From Ensifer adhaerens (lineage in GTDB: Bacteria > Pseudomonadota > Alphaproteobacteria > Rhizobiales > Rhizobiaceae), in NCBI RefSeq assembly GCF_000697965.2, contig NZ_CP015881.1, positions 558,001 to 622,000 of the forward strand: a stretch of DNA of 64,000 nucleotides. Reading direction: 5' to 3'. Both the position numbers and the translations under genes were made by a program. Below are positions 28,206 through 36,720 of this stretch, in pieces (the stretch's first letter is position 1; each line of letters opens with the position of its first letter). The notes beneath the pieces were generated by a model. The model made no database searches and was not told the DNA's origin. It was given only the letters and a program-made list of their open reading frames with translations.

Positions 28206-28871
28206 CTAGCCTCGTTGTTCTCTCAGGAAGACGGTCAGCGAGCGACCGGCATCGAGGATATGATCGCGCGTCAAGGCGCTGGCCCGCTCGGCGTCGCGCG
28301 CCACACAGGCATCCAGGATCGCCTTGTGTTCGCGGCGCGCACGCGCAACGCCCGAGGTTAGCGTCAGCTGCGCCCGCAGGTAACGGTCGATGCGATCGAG
28401 AGAGGCGCGAACGATCTGCAGGTAATAGGGGCGACGCGCTGCCTCGTAGAGGCTGTAGTGGAAGTTGCGGTTGATTTCGCCCCAGCGGTCGGAATTTTCC
28501 TCCTGCTCGAATTCCTCGCAATGCTGGCGTGCAAGGTCCAGCGTACGGCGGTCGAGACTGGGTACGGCAAGCCGAATGACCTCCGCCTCGATCAGTGCGC
28601 GAAACTCGAAAATCTCCTCGATTTCCTCAATCGAGAGGCCGGCGACAACGGCGCCCTTATAGCGCTCGGTGGTAATCAGCCCATGCTGCTCCAGCCGCGA
28701 AAGCGCCTCGCGCACCGGAATGCGGCTGGTGTTGAACATCTGGGCGATGTGGTCCTGGCGCAGGTTCTCGCCTTCGGCAAGGTCGCCTTCGATGATCGCC
28801 TTGCGCAAGGCCTCATAGACGATATCGGCCGCTGAGGCGGCTTGCCTGACATCGACGGCGTCGAGTTTCAT
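28206..28871 (-). CDS. GntR-family regulator, FCD subgroup
   Basis: A 221-residue protein; the start could also be a TTG three codons upstream (28880), and no good ribosome site decides between them. The GntR winged helix is at about residues 12-75 (IIEGDLAEGENLRQDHIAQMFNTSRIPVREALSRLEQHGLI), followed by an all-helical FCD effector domain with metal-binding-type histidines (HYSLYEAARRPY). FCD regulators often bind ATTGGATCCAAT-like or TTGTATACAA-like sites. Exactly such a palindrome lies before the racemase-like gene at 30306 and before the ABC transporter at 32257, so this protein is a good candidate for their regulator. That link is inference. Confidence 0.87.
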   Translation of the reverse strand: MKLDAVDVRQAASAADIVYEALRKAIIEGDLAEGENLRQDHIAQMFNTSRIPVREALSRLEQHGLITTERYKGAVVAGLSIEEIEEIFEFRALIEAEVIRLAVPSLDRRTLDLARQHCEEFEQEENSDRWGEINRNFHYSLYEAARRPYYLQIVRASLDRIDRYLRAQLTLTSGVARARREHKAILDACVARDAERASALTRDHILDAGRSLTVFLREQRG

Positions 28872-29070
28872 CCTGTTCAAACCCCGCTGGCCAAGCCTCT
28901 CGGCACGGCGAATTCGGAAGCGTTTTCGCGCTGTTGGTCAACGGTCATAGGTCCAATCCGGGCGCCGGGCAACAGAGCTTTGGAAAGTAGGCGCGACGAT
29001 CTCGTCGCCGGAACCGGAAATCGTCTGACGGAGGAAAGGTCTCTGATGAAGCGGAGCGGCAGAGCGTGAT

Positions 29071-30014
29071 ATGGTCGAGCCTGCGAAGCCAGCCTTGTCT
29101 TGGAAACCTCTCGTGGTGTTACCAATGCCGCTCGTTTACAGGCCCGCTCGAGCCGACGAATTGGCTGCGACCGATGCACTGGTCGTCTCAAGCATCAACG
29201 ATCTTACCATTCGGCACGGCTTCGGCCCGATGGCGGCGACAAGCCCTCCCAATTTTCAGCTTTTTTGCCTTAGGGACGATCCGGACGGCCTCTGGGTGGC
29301 CGAAGAGGGCGGGGGCATCGTCGGATGCGCCTGGAGTTGGACTTGCGGGGATCTCTGGTTTCTCGCCCAGTTGTTCGTCGATCCCGCTCAACAGGGCCGG
29401 GGCATCGGAAATTCGCTGCTGGAACAAACTCTGGAACATGCGCGCAAGTCAGGCGCAGCCCACAAGGCGCTGATCACCTTCACCTTCAATCGGGTGTCGC
29501 AGGGGCTCTACATGCGACACGGCTTCTTTCCGCGCACGCCGATCTATTTTTTCGATGCCAGGCGGGAGGCAGTGCGGAGGCGGTCCTGCGCGCCGTGCCG
29601 ATCGAACCCGATGCAGCGACCATGGAGACGCTGGCGACGGTCGATCGCTGCGCCATCGGCGTATCGCGGGACAAGCACCATCGCTACCTGCTTGGCGATC
29701 TGGCAACCCGAGGGTTTCTGTTTTACGCCGGCAGCGATCCTGCCGGATACGGCTATATCGGCGCCAACGGGCACATCGGCCCACTCGCCGTCCTGCGGCC
29801 CGACCATGTTCAAGATGCCTTCGCGGCCGCGTTGCGATTGGCCGCCGCGGGCACGTCTGAGAGGATTTCGGCCTTCTTGCCCGGGGCATGCGACGGCGCT
29901 TTGAGCCTTGCGGTCAATCAGGGGATGCGGATCACGTTTCCAATGCTGCTGATGGCGTCTCCCGGTTATGGCGACTGGACGCGCTATCTGCCCCGCAATC
30001 CGGGGTTCATGTGA
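29071..30014 (+). pseudogene. GNAT-family acetyltransferase broken by a frameshift
   Basis: The first half reads in the frame of 29071 (likely true start at ATG 29125, MPLVYRPARADE). It shows a full GNAT core with QLFVDPAQQGRGIGNSLLEQTLEHAR (acetyl-CoA loop near 29370-29445) and GLYMRHGFFPRTPIYFFDA. After about 29550 the protein-like sequence continues in the -1 frame (EAVLRAVPIEPDAATMETL through YLPRNPGFM, stop at 30012-30014), while the first frame becomes Arg/Pro-rich nonsense. The shift lies close to a run of six T at 29547-29552, consistent with loss of one base there. It may be a real inactivation, a sequencing slip or, less likely, programmed frameshifting. The N-terminal GNAT domain alone could still fold. 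Confidence 0.75.
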
Positions 30015-30163
30015 GCTCTTGAGGTGTGCTCGAGGCGCTTCCATGTCGCTGATCGAACTCAAAGCGCAGCTATTTCGACGTCGTTGCCGACAAGCCGGTC
30101 GGCGGACTGTCACGGCGTACGTTTGCAGGCCTCTGGCCGGATTTGGATTATGAGTATTTTCAG

Positions 30164-30191
30164 ATTGTATATTGGATCCAATTTTTCTAAG
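30164..30191. promoter_or_regulatory. GntR-type operator copy A (ATTGTAT + ATTGGATCCAAT + TTTTCTAAG)
   Basis: A perfect 12-base palindrome ATTGGATCCAAT (30171-30182) is preceded by a third, imperfect half-site ATTGTAT and followed by TTTTCTAAG. The whole 28-base block matches the reverse complement of 32177-32204 at 26 of 28 positions. It lies about 115 bases upstream of the racemase-like gene. The half-site form fits FCD-type GntR regulators, one of which is encoded at 28206-28871. Confidence 0.7.
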
Positions 30192-30305
30192 AGTCGTTTC
30201 GTCGACGGGCGACGCCATCGCGTCACCCAGTGAAATGGGGGAGCGGCCGCAAGTGAAGGGCGCGCCCGGGTGGCGTCCGTCCACCGTCACGGAAGGAGAA
30301 AGCGC

Positions 30306-31337
30306 ATGCGCAGCAACAAGGTCGTTCATATCGTTTCCTGCCACGCGGAAGGGGAAGTCGGCGACGTCATCGTCGGCGGCGTCGCGCCGCCGCCTGGAAA
30401 CACGCTCTGGGAACAGCGCCGCTTCATCGCCGAAGACCAGGCGCTGCGCAATTTCGTGCTCAACGAGCCGCGCGGTGGCGTCTTCCGCCACATCAATCTG
30501 CTTGTGCCGCCGAAGGACCCGCGCGCGACCATGGGCTTCATCATCATGGAGCCCGAAGATACGCCGCCGATGTCCGGCTCGAATTCGATCTGCGTCTCCA
30601 CCGTTCTGCTCGACAGCGGCATCGTACCGATGCAGGAGCCGGAAACGCGCATGGTGCTGGAAGCGCCCGGTGGACTGGTCAACGTCGTTGCCGAGTGCCG
30701 CAACGGCAAGGCCGAGCGCATCACCGTCACCAACGTGCCGTCCTTTGCCGACAAGCTCGACGCCAAGCTTGAAGTCGAGGGTCTGGGCACGTTGACGGTC
30801 GATACCGCCTATGGCGGCGACAGCTTCGTCATCACCGACGCTCGCGCTCTTGGTTTCTCGGTGACGCCAGACGAGGCGCGCGAGCTTGCCGAAACCGGTA
30901 TCAAGATCACCCGCGCGGCCAACGAACAGCTCGGCTTCACCCATCCGGAAAATCCGGAATGGGATCATATCTCCTTCTGCCAGCTGACGATGCCGGTCGA
31001 AGAAAAGGACGGCATCCTGCATGGCCGCAACACCGTGGTCATCCAGCCGGCCAAGCTCGACCGCTCGCCGACCGGCACCGGCTGCTCGGCGCGCATGGCG
31101 GTGCTGCACGCGCGTGGGCTGATGAAGGTCGGCCAGCGCTTCAGCGGCCACTCGATCATCGATTCGACCTTCAATTGCCGCATCGTCGGCGAAACGACGG
31201 TCGGCGGACGCCCGGCGATCGTGCCTGAGATCTCCGGACGCGCCTGGATCACCGGCACGCACCAGGTGATGCTCGACCCGGCCGATCCGTGGCCGGCCGG
31301 CTATCGCCTTGCCGACACCTGGCCGCGCAAGCAGTAA
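30306..31337 (+). CDS. Proline racemase superfamily enzyme with Ser/Thr catalytic pair
   Basis: A 343-residue protein; ATG 30306 has GGAAGGAG at about 30290-30298. It aligns throughout with proline racemase/4-hydroxyproline epimerase/trans-3-hydroxyproline dehydratase proteins ([16 protein letters not shown] near 11-26; [16 protein letters not shown] near 252-267). Racemases use two Cys in MCGH and SPCGTG. Here these are Ser90 (PMSGSN, with the His also Ser92) and Thr256 (SPTGTG). A Thr at the second site is typical of trans-3-hydroxy-L-proline dehydratase, so racemase activity is unlikely and dehydration is more probable. The neighbours (peptide ABC transporter, Xaa-Pro aminopeptidase) fit catabolism of proline-like residues. 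Confidence 0.82.
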   Translation: MRSNKVVHIVSCHAEGEVGDVIVGGVAPPPGNTLWEQRRFIAEDQALRNFVLNEPRGGVFRHINLLVPPKDPRATMGFIIMEPEDTPPMSGSNSICVSTVLLDSGIVPMQEPETRMVLEAPGGLVNVVAECRNGKAERITVTNVPSFADKLDAKLEVEGLGTLTVDTAYGGDSFVITDARALGFSVTPDEARELAETGIKITRAANEQLGFTHPENPEWDHISFCQLTMPVEEKDGILHGRNTVVIQPAKLDRSPTGTGCSARMAVLHARGLMKVGQRFSGHSIIDSTFNCRIVGETTVGGRPAIVPEISGRAWITGTHQVMLDPADPWPAGYRLADTWPRKQ

Positions 31338-31349
31338 GGTCTGCCTTTG

Positions 31350-31378
31350 CGGGCCGCCTCGTTGCGGCCCGTACCTTT
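31350..31378 (+). terminator. Hairpin between convergent racemase-like and cupin-regulator genes
   Basis: CGGGCCGC (31350-31357) and GCGGCCCG (31364-31371) pair across a 6-base loop and are followed by TACCTTTC. The T tract is short, but the position 13 bases after a stop codon and between convergent genes fits termination. Confidence 0.6.
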
Positions 31379-31408
31379 CGGCCCAGGCCTTTGGATTGTT
31401 CTGCCGGT

Positions 31409-32029
31409 TCAGTCTTCCTTGATGATCCGGGTGGTGCCGACCCAGAGTTCGCGGGCCGGTCCCGCGCCGACATTGCGGGCGCGGTGCGGCAGCGAGGCGG
31501 GGAAGTGCAGCGTGTCGCCGGCCTTCAGCAGATAGTCCTTGCCATCGATCTGGTAGAGCATCTCGCCCTCGATCAGGTAAAGGAAGTCCTCGCCCTCGTG
31601 GCTGGTCAGTTCCGACGCATAGCCCGGCGGCATATGGGTGATGCAGCCGTTGAGCGCCGCGCCCGGAAAGCCGCGTTCGATCAGTTCGTAGACGCGCTCC
31701 TTGGTCTCGACATTGTAGCCGGGGCGTTCCCCTGCGTGCGAGACCATCGAATGCGAATGCTGCGGCGGCTGCGACAGGAAGGTGTCGACGCTGGTGCCGA
31801 GCGCATTGGCGACGTTGTACAGCGAGATTAGCGACGGGGTAGAAATGCCGCGCTCGATCTGGCTGATGAAGCCTTCCGTAAGCCCGGCCTCGCGCGCCAC
31901 GTCCTTCATTGTCTTGCCGATTTCCTTGCGGCGGGCTCTGAGCATTTGCCCGAGCGAGGCGGGTGTCGAGGCTTCGGGGAGGGAGGCGCCTTCATGGGCT
32001 CCGGGCGCCTCTTCGATCTTTAGGGGCAT
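31409..32029 (-). CDS. XRE/cupin transcriptional regulator
   Basis: A 206-residue protein; ATG 32029 is preceded by GGAAAG, and upstream in-frame codons cross the operator at 32065 and are rejected. An XRE helix-turn-helix (LGQMLRARRKEIGKTMKDVAREAGLTEGFISQIERG, about 26-61) is joined to a C-terminal cupin_2 barrel (HEGEDFLYLIEGEMLYQIDGKDYLLKAGDTLHFPASLPHRARN, about 140-182). Such regulators (PuuR-like) commonly control amino acid or polyamine uptake and bind a small ligand in the cupin. It is divergent from the peptide ABC operon at 32257 and convergent with the racemase-like gene, so both are candidate targets. Confidence 0.9.
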   Translation of the reverse strand: MPLKIEEAPGAHEGASLPEASTPASLGQMLRARRKEIGKTMKDVAREAGLTEGFISQIERGISTPSLISLYNVANALGTSVDTFLSQPPQHSHSMVSHAGERPGYNVETKERVYELIERGFPGAALNGCITHMPPGYASELTSHEGEDFLYLIEGEMLYQIDGKDYLLKAGDTLHFPASLPHRARNVGAGPARELWVGTTRIIKED

Positions 32030-32064
32030 GACTTTCTTTCCGCTTGACTCACGTCTATCGATGT

Positions 32065-32083
32065 ACTTTAGTCCAGCTAAAGT
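32065..32083. promoter_or_regulatory. Palindromic operator ACTTTAG-N5-CTAAAGT
   Basis: Perfect 7-base arms at 32065-32071 and 32077-32083 with a 5-base centre stand 36 bases upstream of the XRE/cupin regulator gene. TTTAG-N5-CTAAA sites are characteristic of XRE/cupin regulators that repress themselves, so autoregulation is the simplest reading. It also lies about 170 bases upstream of the ABC transporter gene. Confidence 0.65.
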
Positions 32084-32176
32084 TGGTTCGGCAAGCCGAT
32101 CAGATCGTATGCCAGCCTTCTTGAAAAGGGGAACTACAAGAACGTCTTCGCGGCAATCCGTCGGCGGCAAAAAACA

Positions 32177-32204
32177 CTAAGAAAAATTGGATCCAATATC
32201 CAAT
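32177..32204. promoter_or_regulatory. GntR-type operator copy B (ATTGGATCCAAT + ATCCAAT)
   Basis: ATTGGATCCAAT (32186-32197) is followed directly by a third half-site ATCCAAT (32198-32204) and preceded by CTAAGAAAA. It is the inverted copy of 30164-30191, with two mismatches in 28. It lies 53 bases upstream of the solute-binding protein gene. Shared three-half-site structure at two promoters argues for one common regulator of the racemase-like gene and the transporter. Confidence 0.7.
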
Positions 32205-32256
32205 AAACGTGTTCAGCGCGCGATCGATGTCGGCTGCGGTCAAAAGGAGGAGTGAG

Positions 32257-33834
32257 ATGAAACCTATATTGCCTATTCTGCTCGGCACGACGCTGGGTCT
32301 GCTTGCGGCCACCTCGGCGTTTGCGATCGAACGCGGTGGCGCGATGACATTCGCCCGCTACGACGACTCGACCGTCATCGATCCCGTTTACGCCGACCGC
32401 AATCCCGATCTCTGGATGGTGAACGGTCTCTACGAAACGCTGCTCCGCAACGGTCCTGATGGTTCGATCGTGCCGGGTCTCGCCGAGGCTCACGAGGTTT
32501 CGGCAGATGGCAAGACTATCACCCTGACGCTTCGAAGCGGCCTCAAGTTTTCCGACGGCTCCGACCTCACCGGCGCCGACGTCGTCTTCTCGCTGGATCG
32601 GGCACGCAATGCCGAACTCGGCCCCTGGGCGGGGCTGCTCGGCGCAGTCGACGCGGTCACGGCCGATGGCAACAAGATCACCGTGTCGCTGAAAAATCCC
32701 GACCCGACGATCATCTCGATCCTCGCGACTTTCAACACCGGCATCATGCCAAAGGCAGCCTTCGAAAAGGCGGCCGGCGCGACCGACCAGGAAAAGGCGC
32801 GCGCCTTCTTCTCGGCCGGTCCGGTGACATCGGGGCCCTTCGTCATGAAGAGCCATGTGCAGGGCTCGAGCATGAGCTTCGGGCGCAACCCGAACTACTG
32901 GCGCCAGGGCGAAGACGGCAAGCCGCTGCCCTATCTCGACCGGGTGGAATTCCTCGTCATTCCAGATGACGCGACCCGCATCCTCAAGCTTCAGGCCGGC
33001 GAAGTCGACGCCGCCGAGTTCATTCCGTTTGCCCGCGTCGGCGAGCTCGGCGCCGATCCGAACCTGAAGATGGAGCTCTTCCCCTCGACCCGCATCGTCT
33101 ACGCGCCGATCAACACGCGCGAAGCGAAGAAGGACGGCGCGAAGAACCCGCTTGCCGACGTCAAGGTGCGCCAGGCGCTGAACTATGCGACCGACAAGAG
33201 TGTGCTGATCAAGCTCGTGACCTTCGATACCGGCAAGCCGATGACCTCGCTGATGTCGGCTGCGACGCAGCTCCACTATGGCCCCGAGCCGCTCTACCCC
33301 TACGATCCGGAAAAGGCCAAACAGCTGCTGTCCGAAGCTGGCCTCAGCGGTGGTTTCGAGGTGAATCTGACGACGCTTGCCGGCAGCGCAGACGATGCAA
33401 CATTGTTTACCGCACTTCAGCAGATGTGGGCGCCACTCGGCGTCAACCTCAAGGTCGAGCAGGTCGACAACCCGACCCGCGGCGAGAAGAACCGGTCCGG
33501 CGATTTCGACATCCATACGTATGGCTGGGCGAACGACGTCAACGACCCGGCGCAGGTGACCGGCTGGCTCGGCTATTACAAGCAGCGTCAGGCCGTCGGC
33601 ACCGGCTGGAACAACCAGGAATTCAACACGCTGTTCGAGGCCTCCAACGTCGAGACCGATCCGGCCAAGCGCAAGGACGAATACAAGCGCATGCAGGAGA
33701 TCTACGCGGCCGAGGCACCGTTGCTCTTCCTGTTCGAAACGCCGTTTGCCGTCGCCGTCTCGAAATCGATCGAAGGCTACGTCCAGACGCCGCTCGGCGC
33801 CAATGACTTCTCTGAAGCCTGGCGCGCCGACTGA
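32257..33834 (+). CDS. Peptide ABC transporter solute-binding protein (family 5)
   Basis: A 525-residue exported protein; ATG 32257 follows AAGGAGG at 32244-32250. Residues 1-22 are a signal peptide (LLAATSAFA). The mature protein has the SBP_bac_5 signature region (GLYETLLRNGPDGSIVPGLAEAHEVSADGKTITLTLRSGLKFSDGSDLTGADVVFSLDR) typical of DppA/OppA-like periplasmic receptors. It heads a five-gene transporter operon followed by a Xaa-Pro aminopeptidase, which suggests proline- or hydroxyproline-containing peptides as ligands (inference). Two regulator sites precede it. Confidence 0.93.
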   Translation: MKPILPILLGTTLGLLAATSAFAIERGGAMTFARYDDSTVIDPVYADRNPDLWMVNGLYETLLRNGPDGSIVPGLAEAHEVSADGKTITLTLRSGLKFSDGSDLTGADVVFSLDRARNAELGPWAGLLGAVDAVTADGNKITVSLKNPDPTIISILATFNTGIMPKAAFEKAAGATDQEKARAFFSAGPVTSGPFVMKSHVQGSSMSFGRNPNYWRQGEDGKPLPYLDRVEFLVIPDDATRILKLQAGEVDAAEFIPFARVGELGADPNLKMELFPSTRIVYAPINTREAKKDGAKNPLADVKVRQALNYATDKSVLIKLVTFDTGKPMTSLMSAATQLHYGPEPLYPYDPEKAKQLLSEAGLSGGFEVNLTTLAGSADDATLFTALQQMWAPLGVNLKVEQVDNPTRGEKNRSGDFDIHTYGWANDVNDPAQVTGWLGYYKQRQAVGTGWNNQEFNTLFEASNVETDPAKRKDEYKRMQEIYAAEAPLLFLFETPFAVAVSKSIEGYVQTPLGANDFSEAWRAD

Positions 33835-33855
33835 TAGCGGAACGATCTGCGAAAG

Positions 33856-33875
33856 CCGGGCGGCAAGCCGCCCGG
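33856..33875 (+). other. Intra-operon hairpin after the solute-binding protein gene
   Basis: CCGGGCGGC (33856-33864) and GCCGCCCGG (33867-33875) form a tight stem 22 bases after the stop of the binding-protein gene, followed by TTCTCCGTT. Such stems commonly stabilise the upstream mRNA and lower expression of the permease genes relative to the receptor. Confidence 0.6.
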
Positions 33876-33897
33876 TTCTCCGTTGAAGGTTGGAACC

Positions 33898-34839
33898 ATG
33901 CCCTCACTTTCCTATCTCGTTGCACGGCTGCTGCAGATCATCCCGACGTTCCTGTTGGTGATGATCTTCATCTTCCTGCTCGTGCGCCTTTTGCCGGGAG
34001 ATCCGGCCATCGCCATGGCCGAGGCCAAGGCGACCGATGCGCAGCTTGAACAGATCCGGCACAATCTCGGTCTCGATGAGCCGTTGCCGGTGCAGTTCCT
34101 CGTCTTCGTCAAGAACACGCTGGCCGGCGATCTCGGCCGCTCGATCATGTTGAAGGCGCCGGTGACCGAGGTCATTCTCAGCCGGTTGCCGACGACGATC
34201 TTCCTGGCGCTCTATGCGGTCGTGCTTGCTGTGTTCCTCGCCGGGCCGCTCGCCTTCCTCGCGGCAGCGCGCGTCAACAGCCCTGTCGATGTTGCCATCC
34301 GCAGCGTCTTTCAGGTCGGTCTTTCCATGCCCGTCTTTTACATCGGGCTCCTGCTGCTCACCGTGCTTGCGGCGCAGTTGCGCTGGTTTCCGGTCGGCGG
34401 CTACGGCAAGACCTTTTTCGCCAATCTCTATCACCTGATCCTGCCCGCACTCAGCGTCGCGCTCTATACGTCGGCGATCATCCTGCGCAATCTGCGCGCC
34501 TCGCTGATCGAGGTGCTCGACGCCGACTATGTGCAGTTCGCGCGGGCCAAGGGCCTGTCGCCGCGCATCATCATGACCCGGCACGTGTTGCGCAATGCGC
34601 TCGTTTCGACGGTCACTCTGCTGGGTTTGTCAATCGGCAACCTGATGAGCGGCACGCTGGTGACCGAGACGGTTTTTGCCATTCCTGGTGTCGGCCGGCT
34701 GATGCTGGAGGCGATCTTTGCCCGCGACTATCCGCTGATCCAGGGCCTGACGCTCACCTTCGCCGTGCTCGTCTCCGTCGTCTTCCTCTTGACGGATGTC
34801 GTGCAATCCTGGCTCGATCCGAGGCTTCGCCAATCATGA
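33898..34839 (+). CDS. Peptide ABC transporter permease (DppB-like)
   Basis: A 313-residue inner-membrane permease. The N-terminal segment SYLVARLLQIIPTFLLVMIFIFLLVRLLPGDPA is diagnostic of DppB/OppB proteins, and six transmembrane helices are visible. The EAA-type loop (ASLIEVLDADYVQFARAKGLSPRIIMTRHVLRNAL, about 200-235) contacts the ATPases. It follows the binding-protein gene by 63 bases and overlaps the next permease gene by four bases (ATGA at 34836), so the two are coupled. Confidence 0.93.
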   Translation: MPSLSYLVARLLQIIPTFLLVMIFIFLLVRLLPGDPAIAMAEAKATDAQLEQIRHNLGLDEPLPVQFLVFVKNTLAGDLGRSIMLKAPVTEVILSRLPTTIFLALYAVVLAVFLAGPLAFLAAARVNSPVDVAIRSVFQVGLSMPVFYIGLLLLTVLAAQLRWFPVGGYGKTFFANLYHLILPALSVALYTSAIILRNLRASLIEVLDADYVQFARAKGLSPRIIMTRHVLRNALVSTVTLLGLSIGNLMSGTLVTETVFAIPGVGRLMLEAIFARDYPLIQGLTLTFAVLVSVVFLLTDVVQSWLDPRLRQS

Positions 34840-35705
34840 CGGTCCTGACTCTCACCCATTCGCGGACGCGGGGACGGCTCGCCGCCTTTCTGGCACGCGC
34901 CTTCGCCCGTCCTTCTTTCGTGATCGGCATTGTCATTCTCGGCCTGTCGCTGGCGCTTGCGGTGTTCCCTCAGCTCTTTGCTCCTTACGACCCGCTTGCC
35001 TTCGACCTTCAGGCGATCCAGCAGGGGCCGAGCCTTGCGCATCCCTTCGGCACCGACAATTTCGGCCGCGATGTGCTCTCGCGCGTCATCTGGGCCTATC
35101 GCGTCGACATGCAGATGGCCTTCTTCGCGACGATCTTCGCGCTTTTGATCGGCCTCACCGTTGGCGCCTTCGTCGGTTACTACGGCGGCATTGCCGACGT
35201 GATCTTCGGCCGTTGCGTCGACGCGATCATCACCTTTCCCTTCCTGGTGCTGGTGATCGCGATCGTCGCGGTGCTGGGGCCTGGCCTCGTCAACATGTAT
35301 GTGGCGATCACCGCGGTGAACTGGGTCTATTACGCCCGGCTGACGCGCGCCGAAATCATGGCGCAGAAGGCCAACGACTATGCCGCCGCCGGCCGGGTTC
35401 TCGGCTACTCCGATCGCCGCATCATCTTCCGCCATCTGCTGCCGAACGCGATCTCGCCGATCCTCGTCTACTGGATGACCGATATGGCGCTCGCGATCCT
35501 GCTCGGCTCGTCGCTCGGCTATCTCGGCCTCGGCGCACAGCCGCCGGCTGCCGAATGGGGCGTCTTGATCGCCGAGGGCCGCAACTTCCTGATGACGGCC
35601 TGGTGGATGAGCCTGATGCCCGGCATCGCCATCGTTCTGACCGGGCTCGGCTTCAGCCTCGTCGGCGACGCGCTGGCCGATCTGCTTCGGCCGAAGGGGC
35701 GCTGA
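34836..35705 (+). CDS. Peptide ABC transporter permease (DppC-like)
   Basis: A 289-residue permease of the DppC/OppC type, with an N-terminal transmembrane helix (SFVIGIVILGLSLALAVFPQLFAPYDP), HPFGTDNFGRDVLSRVIWAYR near residue 66-86, and an EAA loop ANDYAAAGRVLGYSDRRIIFRHLLPNAISPILV near 178-210. It pairs with the DppB-like subunit to form the membrane channel. Its start overlaps the previous stop by four bases, and it ends one base before the first ATPase gene. Confidence 0.93.
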   Translation: MTVLTLTHSRTRGRLAAFLARAFARPSFVIGIVILGLSLALAVFPQLFAPYDPLAFDLQAIQQGPSLAHPFGTDNFGRDVLSRVIWAYRVDMQMAFFATIFALLIGLTVGAFVGYYGGIADVIFGRCVDAIITFPFLVLVIAIVAVLGPGLVNMYVAITAVNWVYYARLTRAEIMAQKANDYAAAGRVLGYSDRRIIFRHLLPNAISPILVYWMTDMALAILLGSSLGYLGLGAQPPAAEWGVLIAEGRNFLMTAWWMSLMPGIAIVLTGLGFSLVGDALADLLRPKGR

Positions 35706-35706
35706 G

Positions 35707-36720
35707 ATGAAAAGCACAGAAAAACCGGTCGTGCTCGACGTCAGGCACCTTCGAACCGAGTTCGGCCCGCAAGATCGCCCACTGGTCGCGGTGGACGACG
35801 TCTCGTTCCAGGTGGGGCAGGGCGAGATCCTTGGGCTGGTCGGCGAATCCGGCTCGGGCAAGAGCATCACGCTGCGCTCGATCCTCGGCATCATCCGGCC
35901 GCGCGGCCGGGTCGCCGGCGAAATCCTCTGGAACGGCCGCGACCTCGTTCCGCTCGACGAGGCGCGTCTCCGGCGCATCCGCGGCCGCGAGATCGCGATG
36001 ATCTTCCAGGAGCCGATGTCGTCGCTCAATCCACTGCTGACGGTCGGCCTGCAGATCCAGGAAAACCTCGTGGCGCATACGAACCTCGACGCAAAAGCGC
36101 GGAAGGCACGCGCGATCGAACTGCTCGATCTCGTCGGCATCCCCGGCGCCCGCAATCGTCTCGACGATTTCCCGCACGAGTTCTCCGGCGGTATGCGCCA
36201 GCGGGTGATGATCGCCATTGCGCTTGCCTCCAATCCGAAGCTGCTGTTGGCCGACGAGCCGACGACGGCGCTCGATGTCACCATCCAGGACCAGATCCTC
36301 AGGCTCATCCAGTCGCTGAGCCGCGATCTCGGCATGGCGGTGATCCTCGTCACCCATGACATGGGTGTCGTCGCCGAGACCTGCGATCGCGTGGCCGTCA
36401 TGTATGGTGGCAGGCTTTGCGAAGTCGGTACGACGACGGATGTGATCGCCGACGCGCGCCATCCCTATTCCTTGGGGTTGTTGCGCTCGATCCCGCGCGA
36501 CGTTGCGCCGCGAACGCCGCTCTATTCGATCCCCGGCGCGCCGCCGGCGTTGAACGCGCTTCCAGGCGGCTGCGCCTTCAGCGCCCGCTGCCCGGTCGCA
36601 GGACGCGAATGTCCTGACATTCGGCCAGCGCTCGAAGCGATCGGTTCGTCGCGGCTCGTTGCCTGCCATCATCTTGAAGATGCCCAAGCGCATTTCGGAC
36701 CGCGGGAGGCGGCGCAATGA
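35707..36720 (+). CDS. Peptide ABC transporter ATPase (DppD-like)
   Basis: A 337-residue ATPase with Walker A GESGSGKS (near 52), Q-loop [17 protein letters not shown] (near 98), signature [16 protein letters not shown] (near 158), Walker [15 protein letters not shown] (near 178) and the oligopeptide/dipeptide C-terminal region with [15 protein letters not shown] (near 285-300), whose cysteines are typical of the [4Fe-4S]-type DppD/DppF tail. It powers peptide import with the next gene. ATG 36717 of that gene overlaps its stop. Confidence 0.94.
   Translation: MKSTEKPVVLDVRHLRTEFGPQDRPLVAVDDVSFQVGQGEILGLVGESGSGKSITLRSILGIIRPRGRVAGEILWNGRDLVPLDEARLRRIRGREIAMIFQEPMSSLNPLLTVGLQIQENLVAHTNLDAKARKARAIELLDLVGIPGARNRLDDFPHEFSGGMRQRVMIAIALASNPKLLLADEPTTALDVTIQDQILRLIQSLSRDLGMAVILVTHDMGVVAETCDRVAVMYGGRLCEVGTTTDVIADARHPYSLGLLRSIPRDVAPRTPLYSIPGAPPALNALPGGCAFSARCPVAGRECPDIRPALEAIGSSRLVACHHLEDAQAHFGPREAAQ

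Noticed and set aside
32177..32204. Terminal inverted repeats of an insertion sequence with 30164-30191
   Set aside because: The enclosed genes are a metabolic enzyme and a regulator, with no transposase and no visible target duplication; a shared operator explains the inverted copies better.
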